Origin: an uncultured Dehalococcoidia bacterium
GTDB taxonomy: Bacteria; Chloroflexota; Dehalococcoidia; Lucifugimonadales; JADFKI01
Assembly: GCA_958295865.1 (NCBI GenBank)
Contig: CATQHF010000005.1
Span: 310,001 to 374,000 of the forward strand
Direction: 5' to 3'
DNA: 64,000 nt
This document shows, piece after piece, positions 16,896 to 24,077 of this stretch. Position 1 is the stretch's first letter. Each line of letters opens with the position of its first letter. A program made the translations under genes and the position numbers. The notes beneath the pieces are model-generated. The model worked only from the letters and a program-made list of their open reading frames with translations, was not told the origin of the DNA and did no database searches.

Positions 16896-18650
16896 TCATT
16901 TGCCGCTCGATTTACTGCATCCGCAGCTGTATATGTGCACTCTTCCCTTTTCGGGGTAATAGTCGATCGGCTGATAGACCGGCCTCTTCACGGTTACCCT
17001 GTGTTCAAAATCAAGGCGCAGCTGGATTATCGCGCTGTCCCGATCCGTGCTGTTCACTTTCGCCTCGAAGGCGGGCGGCGCTATGTTGAACTTCACCGTG
17101 TCTGGATTCAGCGGGTCGAAATCGGCATCCCCGGGCTTTGGCACGTGCAGTTCTGCTTCCTCATTGCCATCCTTATCAAGCACGAAGAACTTCGCCGTTG
17201 TTACTATATTCTGAGTCCGCAGAGTGCTCACGACAGGTCTGACCTTGATCTCGTAGTCCGACTCTCCGTCGGCGAACACTACCGTTTCAGGCAATATCAC
17301 CTCAACATTCTCAGTCGCGATGAGAGGGCAGGTCTTCACAACGCCCGCTACGCGCTGTCCGCTCTCTCCTTCGAAGTAGTCGTCAGCGCCACGGTCCGTA
17401 GGACGCTCACTTTGGATACCCAGGCTCCTAATTTTGATGGCATTGCCATTGCAGATCTCATGACGACTGAGCAGCACTGAGTCGCCGTCCGTCAATTCGA
17501 CGGGCGTCACGCTGATTACGGACTGTGCCGGATACGGGAGCATACCGACGCCTATGGATAGAGCGCCCTGGTTGCGCTTTCGATCCTGCCAGTTAACGGT
17601 CAGCACGGGCTTGGATATAGCGTCCCGTGCGCTCAGTCCTTCCGTTCCGACCTTTTTAGTAAGACCCTGCGCCCGGATACGGCAATCCTGGGAGTGGGCG
17701 CGGTAACTGATCCTAGACGAATAACCTTGTTCAATGTACTGCCCTACGCCCATCGCTATATCGCAATATGGACGAACTCGATGATTTAGACCAATCAGAT
17801 GCCTGCCGGAGTCCCCAAGAAACACGTCCTTGAACACGAACTCTTGCCCCGCGTTCAGTGCCAGCAGAGGCGGTATCGGCCCCTCTGCCCCAACCCTGGT
17901 ATAGGCGGGTTGAACGCGCGAACCATGCGCTTCCAGCTCGGTCACCGACTGGAGCGTCTCGTTCAGACGAGGGCCAGCTTCCTTCAATGGCGCAGCCGCC
18001 TTCAACCTTATAGTCGCGCTTTGACCGCCATTACTGACGTTTGGGTCCAGATTGGCCACAATCGACTGCAGATACACCCGCCGCCCTCGATAGTCGTCTG
18101 CGACCTGCGCTTGCGCCTTTTCCGCTCCGCAGCCGACAAATTGCGCGCCGGCGCACAACAACAGAATGAGCATCCCCGCCCCACCCCCACTTCCGCGTCC
18201 GAAAGGTAGCGGTACCCAGACGTCCAGCCGAACAATCCGCCCGGGCAGCGGCAGTGGCACGCTAAGACTCAACCCCCGACGCCTTCGACGCCTTCGATAC
18301 TGCTCCATCGGACGACTCGCCACCAGATGTCTGACCTCACTCACGTGATAGCGCGGTCCGAAGCGAAACGCCGCGTACTCAGCCAGGATGGCGAACATCG
18401 TGCGCCCGCCAGGCTTGATGGCGACAAACCCAGCGATCACAAGGCCAACGGCACACCCGACCACAATCCTGCCCACCGTCGGCAGAAACCAGAGCGGCGA
18501 GAACTGATAGATGACATATCCGAAGGTAACCGCCATCACCAATCCCAGCAGCTGCCTTGGCGTGAGGCCGGCAATCCATGTGTCCTCGGCCTGTGTGAAT
18601 GTCGGCACTTCATGGGTGCGCCACGCATGCTCGTCCTGAGGCGTAGTCAT
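16896..18650 (-). CDS. PrgI/VirB3-like protein with long extracytoplasmic part
   Basis: A 584-residue protein. The first 110 residues match the PrgI family (VirB3 equivalent of monoderm type IV systems): a charged start, GLTPRQLLGLVMAVTFGYVI, a second membrane helix (RIVVGCAVGLVIAGFVAI), then the KPGGRTMFAILAEY and RFGPRYH segments. A third hydrophobic segment follows near 157-175, then about 400 residues of beta-rich sequence I do not recognise. PrgI proteins are usually about 100-130 residues, so this is a fusion or extension. It ends SCGCSKSSGK at a TGA, after which the frame continues open into the next entry. Confidence 0.65.
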   Translation of the reverse strand: MTTPQDEHAWRTHEVPTFTQAEDTWIAGLTPRQLLGLVMAVTFGYVIYQFSPLWFLPTVGRIVVGCAVGLVIAGFVAIKPGGRTMFAILAEYAAFRFGPRYHVSEVRHLVASRPMEQYRRRRRRRGLSLSVPLPLPGRIVRLDVWVPLPFGRGSGGGAGMLILLLCAGAQFVGCGAEKAQAQVADDYRGRRVYLQSIVANLDPNVSNGGQSATIRLKAAAPLKEAGPRLNETLQSVTELEAHGSRVQPAYTRVGAEGPIPPLLALNAGQEFVFKDVFLGDSGRHLIGLNHRVRPYCDIAMGVGQYIEQGYSSRISYRAHSQDCRIRAQGLTKKVGTEGLSARDAISKPVLTVNWQDRKRNQGALSIGVGMLPYPAQSVISVTPVELTDGDSVLLSRHEICNGNAIKIRSLGIQSERPTDRGADDYFEGESGQRVAGVVKTCPLIATENVEVILPETVVFADGESDYEIKVRPVVSTLRTQNIVTTAKFFVLDKDGNEEAELHVPKPGDADFDPLNPDTVKFNIAPPAFEAKVNSTDRDSAIIQLRLDFEHRVTVKRPVYQPIDYYPEKGRVHIYSCGCSKSSGK

Positions 18651-18672
18651 GACTTCTCATTCTCCCGCAGCA

Positions 18673-20010
18673 TCAATTTCTTGCCTCAATGTATTTCTCC
18701 AATTCCCGCCAATCCAGACAATCAATACAGGGACTGCGATCAGATATATCCTCTGGATTAGCTACTCGCCAACAGAAACCTCTCTGTAGTGAATTCTCAT
18801 GGAATGGATAAACGAAGTACACACCCATCTCCCGCGCATCTTCTTTAATAGCGGTAGCCTCCTCCTCAGACGCCTCCTCTTCAAGCCAATCGTTATAGAC
18901 ATAGTCCAGTTCACTTCTCGGAAAATCGTTTTCGTCCTCGTCGGACAATGCCAGAAATCCTTCCTTCTCTGTCCAGACCGCGAGCGGAAGAAAATTGATA
19001 TAGCATGCCATTATGGATTCGTTTCCACCTATACTTACCATCCATGGTTCTTTCGAACCATCATCCTTGTAGAAGAAAATATCATCGGTTGCCATTACAG
19101 CCCCTGCTTCATACGGATAAATGGGCGGTGTGCTGAATGGACGCCACTCTTCTAGCGATGAAAATACCAAGGGTTTACGCGAGTTTTCCGCCCTCTGATT
19201 CGCTTCCTGCCGCGGAGTCAGCAGAGGTATCGGATACACCGTCCACTCGGTAGGCCAAATGCCCCCTACACAGTAGCCATCACTGCCGTCTGGCGGCAGT
19301 ATCCACAAGTGAGCGGAATTGTCTCCTGGGAACCATGTAGGATTCGATTCGTCCAATTCACTCCCGATATCAGGTCCACAGAGCATGCCGCGGGTTCGGG
19401 GTATGTTAATCACGGCATCGGTGAACAGTCGTTCTCCCGCTTGTACCACATGTACCGATTTAGCCTCTGCTAAAGATCCCCAATCCACCTCCCATAATTC
19501 CAGTGGCTCTGGTGTCGGCGTAGCCGTTGTCGTAGGCGCCGGCGTCGATGTCGCTAGGGCGGGCTGTGCAACAACTTCGGCAGTAGCGGTTGGCGCTACG
19601 ACAGGGGCGGCAGTTGGAGCCACGACAGGGAACGAGGTCGACGTGGGCTGCACAGTTGCGGCAACTCCCGCGTCAGCGGCAGCAGCCGGCGTCGATGTCG
19701 CTGGGGCGGGCTGTGCAGCAACTCCCGCAGCGGCAGTAGGCGCGGCGACAGCCGTAGCCGGAGGAATCACGGTCGCCGTAACTACCACCGGAGAGGGAAT
19801 GCCCTGCGAGTACGGTGTAGGCGTGTTCTCCGGCTGAGGGGCTTCAGTATTCTCACCGCGCGCAGTCGCGGTCGGCGCTGGCTTTGGAACCTCAGTCGAC
19901 TCCGGCTCCGCTCCCTGTCCCCCGCAGGAGACGACAATCACTGCCAGCAGCGCTATACCGAAGAGCGCCGCCAACAGGCTCAAATTCCCGTTTTCCTTGA
20001 CTATGTGCAT
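18673..20010 (-). CDS. Lipoprotein with Thr/Pro/Ala linker
   Basis: A 445-residue lipoprotein. The signal peptide ends in the lipobox VVSC (Cys29). Residues 35-170 are a Pro/Thr/Ala-rich spacer with repeated APTA, TSTPA and VAAQPA units that would hold the domain away from the membrane. The globular part begins with CGPDIGSELD (Cys211), then HLWILPP and GYCVGG (Cys247), a match to the Cys...W...Cys module in the neighbouring pilin-like proteins. The C-terminal 150 residues are acidic. Likely a surface component of the transfer machine, for example an adhesin; its function is inferred from position only. Confidence 0.65.
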   Translation of the reverse strand: MHIVKENGNLSLLAALFGIALLAVIVVSCGGQGAEPESTEVPKPAPTATARGENTEAPQPENTPTPYSQGIPSPVVVTATVIPPATAVAAPTAAAGVAAQPAPATSTPAAAADAGVAATVQPTSTSFPVVAPTAAPVVAPTATAEVVAQPALATSTPAPTTTATPTPEPLELWEVDWGSLAEAKSVHVVQAGERLFTDAVINIPRTRGMLCGPDIGSELDESNPTWFPGDNSAHLWILPPDGSDGYCVGGIWPTEWTVYPIPLLTPRQEANQRAENSRKPLVFSSLEEWRPFSTPPIYPYEAGAVMATDDIFFYKDDGSKEPWMVSIGGNESIMACYINFLPLAVWTEKEGFLALSDEDENDFPRSELDYVYNDWLEEEASEEEATAIKEDAREMGVYFVYPFHENSLQRGFCWRVANPEDISDRSPCIDCLDWRELEKYIEARN

Positions 20011-20090
20011 CGAATCAGTCCTCCTCTTAAGTTTCTATCCTGCCCTGAGCGAATCACGACAGGAGTCGATGCGATTGTCCCTTTGATTGA

Positions 20091-20738
20091 CTAACTGTCC
20101 TTGTCAAAATGCCTGGGCAAAGTCGCCACCCTGTCGCCACGCAGTTCCGCAACCAACTCCGGCTTCGGTCCGCTTGCCGACGAGATCAGGCATACTTCCA
20201 CTCCCTTAGCCCGCAGCTCCTCAATGAGCCGCGTGAATTCCGGATTGTCGGTACACAAGACCAAAGTGGTCTCTCGCGGCCTGTCCAGGCAGAACGACCT
20301 GCTGTCGCTCGCAATGTACGACACGATGTCCGCAGCCTCCCCCGTTCCCCCTTGTCGCCATCCCGCCCTGCCACCGAGACGCGAGCTCGCGCGCCGGCTC
20401 CTGTCTGCCGCATAGACGCGCTTAACTTGTCCACCCCTGAAACGCGCTGACGAAGACGGAAACCAAGTCCGCACTATCCGCTCGATTACTCTATCAAGCT
20501 CCGGCGCGTTTCCCGCCGACACACGTATCGTCTGAACGTCCAGCATCACCAATAACCGCGTTCTCTGAATTGTAGATTCCATCCTCCCCTCAGTCCCATA
20601 TCTCCTTGCGACTACCTTCATCACTTCCGTATCCAGTCTCTTTATCCTGCTTGGATGCACATCCAGGCTCTGGAAGTCGAGCGCGAGTATCAGATGCGAC
20701 CTTCGCGGATGCCCAACATCCTCACACTGCTGAACCAT
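20091..20738 (-). CDS. NYN (LabA-like PIN) domain protein
   Basis: A 215-residue protein of the NYN type, a PIN-fold domain predicted to be a metal-dependent ribonuclease. Visible markers are LLVMLDVQTIRVSAGN (first acidic residue), ADIVSYIASDS in the centre and VLCTDNPEFTRLIEELRAKG with GVEVCLISS, matching the S/T-D-x-x-F motif of the family. A basic, low-complexity insert (about 110-130) interrupts the domain. The start is tentative: the frame begins at 20738, ten bases after the preceding stop, but later Met codons are possible. A second NYN protein is at 59043. A cytoplasmic nuclease among exported transfer proteins is unexpected. Confidence 0.6.
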   Translation of the reverse strand: MVQQCEDVGHPRRSHLILALDFQSLDVHPSRIKRLDTEVMKVVARRYGTEGRMESTIQRTRLLVMLDVQTIRVSAGNAPELDRVIERIVRTWFPSSSARFRGGQVKRVYAADRSRRASSRLGGRAGWRQGGTGEAADIVSYIASDSRSFCLDRPRETTLVLCTDNPEFTRLIEELRAKGVEVCLISSASGPKPELVAELRGDRVATLPRHFDKDS

Positions 20739-20747
20739 TGCTCTACT

Positions 20748-21149
20748 CTACCTCTCCTGCCTTACTCGCCTGCAGCCGAATTCACCCTCATCCCAAATCC
20801 AGCCAACTTGCAGCCCCGCTCGACCCACAAGATCAGGCCCACACCAAACCGCAACACCCTCAGATATGGTCGTGTCCGGCAGCGCTTCGCCCGCTTCCAG
20901 CAGTATCGGAAGCTCAGCGCGCTCCAGCAGCGACTGTGCGTCTTCACTCGCTTCAGGCGTTGGGGCCGCCCCACCGCTTTCGTATTGCCTGTAGAGAGAT
21001 AAGCCCGAAGTAATCGCCAAGTACACGCTGACCGCGACGACCGCCATGACTGCGGTGACCGCCGCGACGACCTGCTTGCGCGATATGCCTAGAACCGCCG
21101 CCGTTCTGTCGAGCGGCCCACCGACAATTATCTCCTCATCATTAGCCAT
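20748..21149 (-). CDS. Single-helix membrane protein with C-W-x-W-C module
   Basis: A 133-residue protein starting MANDEEIIVGGPLDRTAAVL at 21149 (GGGAAGGG upstream). One membrane helix (about 27-47, VVAAVTAVMAVVAVSVYLAI) anchors an extracytoplasmic acidic region. The C terminus is VWCGPDLVGRAGLQVGWIWD then FGC, giving C103, W117, W119 and C126, the compact form of the shared module. The CGPD start matches the lipoprotein at 18673. It has no known domain. Confidence 0.6.
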   Translation of the reverse strand: MANDEEIIVGGPLDRTAAVLGISRKQVVAAVTAVMAVVAVSVYLAITSGLSLYRQYESGGAAPTPEASEDAQSLLERAELPILLEAGEALPDTTISEGVAVWCGPDLVGRAGLQVGWIWDEGEFGCRRVRQER

Positions 21150-21163
21150 AGCCAACCCTTCCC

Positions 21164-21760
21164 TTAGTTTGAGCAGCCGTCCAGACCGGTTCCCTCTATG
21201 CCGGTCACCCATATCCACCCGGCGTCGCGAGCCACTTGAGCCAATCCGTCGCGGCAAACTACCGGCGCACCCGCGCCATCCAGCATTATCACCTCTCCCT
21301 CAAGAGCAACCTCGCCTTCAAGCAGTTCGTCTAGGTCAACCTCCCCCTGTAAAGTCGTATCGTCCCAAAATCTGACCACGTCGCCAATGCCCGCCGAATT
21401 GATGTACAGCGTAACCGCCCCGTTGATTATGAGGTAGGAACAGACGCCCAACACAAGCCCTTTAACCACGTTCCAGATCACTTCTCTGCATCGCTCCAGC
21501 TGCCTCGATTCGCCTGCGGACGCCATCAACAGATACATCGCATACATCCAGTAGCCGAAGGCAGCAATCACGGTCACGAGAATTATCAGACGCGCGGTCG
21601 TCCTCGATATGTCCAGCACGGCGTTGATCTCCCGGTCCTCGAAGAAAGCCTCCTGCGGCAGCGCCGACTTCAGCAGTGTGCCATCGAACGCGGAGCTGAC
21701 CAGCTGCGCGGCAGGTACGAGTTGCTGCGTCAGCTCGGTCGCTCCCGTTTCAATAAACAT
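21164..21760 (-). CDS. VirB2-like pilin candidate with C-W-x-W-C tail
   Basis: A 198-residue protein. Two hydrophobic helices (LIILVTVIAAFGYWMYAMYL about 59-80 and VVKGLVLGVCSYLIINGAVT about 98-117) are joined by a polar turn rich in charged residues (GESRQLERCREV), the VirB2/TrbC hairpin layout. The tail has several acidic repeats (EGEV) and ends APVVCRDGLAQ...GWIW...GC, giving C169, W182, W184 and C196. There is no clear cleaved signal peptide. A GTG or ATG start is not in doubt; the frame begins at 21760. It neighbours the single-helix protein 14 bases downstream. Confidence 0.6.
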   Translation of the reverse strand: MFIETGATELTQQLVPAAQLVSSAFDGTLLKSALPQEAFFEDREINAVLDISRTTARLIILVTVIAAFGYWMYAMYLLMASAGESRQLERCREVIWNVVKGLVLGVCSYLIINGAVTLYINSAGIGDVVRFWDDTTLQGEVDLDELLEGEVALEGEVIMLDGAGAPVVCRDGLAQVARDAGWIWVTGIEGTGLDGCSN

Positions 21761-21790
21761 ATCCGTCGCCCTTCACCAGATCCGTCTTCA

Positions 21791-22123
21791 TTACCCGAAA
21801 AGTCTCCCCAACAGTCGAAACACTTCGTCCCCGAATAACCAGCCCAACACAAACATCATAGACGCCCAGAAAATTATCACCAGAACCATCAGCACAGCCG
21901 AGGTGACGTTGGTCACCGCCGCTCCTAAACCGAAGAAGATGCGCTTCAGGGCTGCCGAGAAGCCCGAAGGCTGATGCCTATGGCTCTGAATCATCTCGTC
22001 CGACTCCAGCAGGAAGGTGCTTTCGCAGGTCGAGCAGCGAATCAGATCTCCGGCTAAGGGACCGCCCTCCTCGGGTGGCGGTATCTCCAGCAGCTCCGCG
22101 CAATACGGACATCGCTCAATCAT
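21791..22123 (-). CDS. Zinc-ribbon membrane protein
   Basis: A 110-residue protein starting MIERCPYCAELLEIPPPEEG at 22123 with GGAAGG nine bases upstream. A two-CxxC zinc ribbon (CPYC ... CSTC, 17-25 residues apart) is followed by a membrane helix (VTSAVLMVLVIIFWASMMFV). The zinc ribbon would be on one side and the C terminus on the other. No specific family is recognised; zinc-ribbon plus membrane-helix proteins are common in conjugative gene clusters. The longer frame to 22153 has no ribosome binding site. Confidence 0.6.
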   Translation of the reverse strand: MIERCPYCAELLEIPPPEEGGPLAGDLIRCSTCESTFLLESDEMIQSHRHQPSGFSAALKRIFFGLGAAVTNVTSAVLMVLVIIFWASMMFVLGWLFGDEVFRLLGRLFG

Positions 22124-22213
22124 ATCGTCCGACCTTCCCTTCCGGCTGTCCATTCAGCAGCCAACCGTGTTGTTCTCACAGCCGCCCGTGCGCGGATCAA
22201 CGCGCAGCCCCAC

Positions 22214-23002
22214 TCAGATGGCGTCAGCCGCTTCTCCACGCTCAGCGCCACTCCGTTTACCGCGATCCTGCCCTTGGCTGTCTTCACTCTCCAATCTCAC
22301 CGTAACTCCGGGCGGCAGCTTCGCCCCCACCAGTCTCGCTCCGTCAAATACCGCGCCATCGATAAAAGCCCCCGTCAAGTCGGCGCACAGCAAGTCGGCT
22401 CCGTCGAATCTTGCGCCCTTTAGCTTCGCGCCGGTCAAGTTTGCCGCGGCAAGACATGCGCCTCGCGCATCAGCGGCCTCGAAGTTCGCATGACTAAGAT
22501 TTGCCAATGCTAACCCCGCGTCCGTCAGATCGGCTCCCGCAAGATTGGCCCCCGTTAGATCGCAGTCCGACAGGTTTCCACCCTTGAGGTTCACTTTCTC
22601 CAGATTCGCCATTTTCAATTCGCTGCCCACCAGCCAAGCGTCTTGCAGGTTAGCGCCTCTGATGTCGCTGAATGACAAGTTCACTCCCGGCAACCAAACG
22701 CCGTGCAGGTCGCTGTTGGCGTAGTCCGCTCCGCCGAAATCGGCTCGCCCCTCGGCGTAAATCTCGATCAGCGCGGCGCAGGCCTTCCCTACGCTCTGGC
22801 GCGTGCGCCCATCCACATTCGCCCGGTAGTCACGCAGACGCCTGAGCAGAGCGCCATTCACTTTGTCCAGCGCCAGCACGCACTCCAGCGTCCCGGCGGG
22901 AAGAAGTAGTTCCCCCGCAACCTCTTTCAACCCCAGGTCCCCAATTCTGTCCCTGAGCCAGTCGCGCAGATGCTTCCTGCCTTTATCCTCTTGCTGTGCC
23001 AT
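22214..23002 (-). CDS. Pentapeptide-repeat protein
   Basis: A 262-residue protein. Residues 1-95 are helical and charged; from about 100 to 245 it is made of A[DN]LxxA pentapeptide repeats (for example GANLQDAWL, GANLAGADLTDAGLALANLS, GADLLCADLTGAF), which fold as a right-handed quadrilateral beta helix. Some family members mimic DNA and inhibit gyrase, but most have no known role. The C-terminal tail is charged. The start at 23002 overlaps the 3' end of the next gene upstream by 20 bases. Confidence 0.8.
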   Translation of the reverse strand: MAQQEDKGRKHLRDWLRDRIGDLGLKEVAGELLLPAGTLECVLALDKVNGALLRRLRDYRANVDGRTRQSVGKACAALIEIYAEGRADFGGADYANSDLHGVWLPGVNLSFSDIRGANLQDAWLVGSELKMANLEKVNLKGGNLSDCDLTGANLAGADLTDAGLALANLSHANFEAADARGACLAAANLTGAKLKGARFDGADLLCADLTGAFIDGAVFDGARLVGAKLPPGVTVRLESEDSQGQDRGKRSGAERGEAADAI

Positions 23003-23303
23003 CGTCTTCCTCGACAAAAGACCTCCCCAGAGTTCCATCGTTTCCCGTTCCTATGGTCGACGCTGCGCCGTCAACCCCCTCACCCGTTTGCGCTTCCTCA
23101 TCCTTCATAATTCTTCCGGTGAGCCACCACACCGGAATCGCGGAAATGAGAACCACGCAAACCAGACACGTCGCTCCGACAGCCGCGATGTCCCATTCTC
23201 TTGTGGCCAACCCCACCAGCAATAGCCCCCCGAACGCAAAGTAGAAGAACAGGAGGACGAGACCGACCACGCCTAGTAATGTCCAACCCGTTATCTTCAT
23301 CAT
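22983..23303 (-). CDS. Two-helix membrane protein
   Basis: A 106-residue protein with two hydrophobic helices (GWTLLGVVGLVLLFFYFAFG, and AVGATCLVCVVLISAIPVWW) and an acidic tail (EEAQTGEGVD...EEDDGTARG). The start could be either of two adjacent ATG codons at 23303 or 23300. No family is recognised. It overlaps the pentapeptide gene by 20 bases, so both are probably one operon. Confidence 0.55.
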   Translation of the reverse strand: MMKITGWTLLGVVGLVLLFFYFAFGGLLLVGLATREWDIAAVGATCLVCVVLISAIPVWWLTGRIMKDEEAQTGEGVDGAASTIGTGNDGTLGRSFVEEDDGTARG

Positions 23304-23405
23304 CAGACTGATTTTCTCCTATCGCCGGTTCTGCCGATTCCTTCGTCCGATTACAGCGCCGCGCCGCTACCCAGCCCATATTCAAGACGATTCCCAATAG
23401 ATTCG

Positions 23406-23972
23406 TCACTGTCTGGCACACTGCCCGGTATCGTCGTTGTCGTCCGCATCGCCGGCAGCGCCGGCGCTCCACGCCCACACCTTCGAACCATCTACCACCG
23501 TAGTCGTGTCAACATCATCCGCACACAAGATCACCTCACCGCCGTACATACCGAGGAAGTCGCCTTCCAGTCGTATCTCCCCGGTTTCCTGCTTGACTAT
23601 CCCCACATTGCCCACGTCCACGGCTGCCCCGCCTGACGCGCCTGTCACGAACTCGATGCCCGCTCCAATAAAGAAGAATGCAAGCGTACAGCCGGCCGCC
23701 GAAACGATGCTGAAGACTATCTGATTGCGCGCCTTGGTCCACATCTGGGGATTGTCCGCTGCTCGGTTGAGCAGTATGAAGCCCCAGATGCAGTAGCCAA
23801 TCGAGCACATGACCCCAATGCCCATCATCCACCGTATTGCCTGCTCCGCGCCGTTGAAGAAGGTCGCAATAGCCGACTGGTTCAACTCCCGATAGACCTG
23901 CTCTCCAACCGGCCCAACCGCAGATGCTCCTTGCTGCGCCTGCGCGGCGAGTTCCGCTCCGAAATCAATCAT
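23406..23972 (-). CDS. VirB2-like pilin candidate with C-W-x-W-C tail
   Basis: A 188-residue protein starting MIDFGAELAAQAQQGASAVG with GGAGG eight bases upstream. Two hydrophobic helices (MMGIGVMCSIGYCIWGFILL about 49-68 and IVFSIVSAAGCTLAFFFIGA about 85-104) are joined by a polar turn (NRAADNPQMWTKARNQ), as in VirB2/TrbC. The tail carries C150, W166, W168 and C185 (VILCADDV... VWAWSAG ...GQCARQ), the loosest match to the shared module. It is immediately downstream of the large VirB6-like gene. Confidence 0.6.
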   Translation of the reverse strand: MIDFGAELAAQAQQGASAVGPVGEQVYRELNQSAIATFFNGAEQAIRWMMGIGVMCSIGYCIWGFILLNRAADNPQMWTKARNQIVFSIVSAAGCTLAFFFIGAGIEFVTGASGGAAVDVGNVGIVKQETGEIRLEGDFLGMYGGEVILCADDVDTTTVVDGSKVWAWSAGAAGDADDNDDTGQCARQ

Positions 23973-24077
23973 TTCCCATTACCTCCGTCAAAATGGATTC
24001 CGCGTTTCGGTCACTTTTCCCAATACTTCCTTGCTAATCGCTTAAGTCCGACAAGATCACCTCCTCTCGCATCGAAT

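Noticed and set aside
16896..16898. Selenocysteine or pyrrolysine reading of the TGA
   Set aside because: No catalytic context and no selenocysteine insertion hairpin seen after the TGA; a mutation, error or plain readthrough is simpler.
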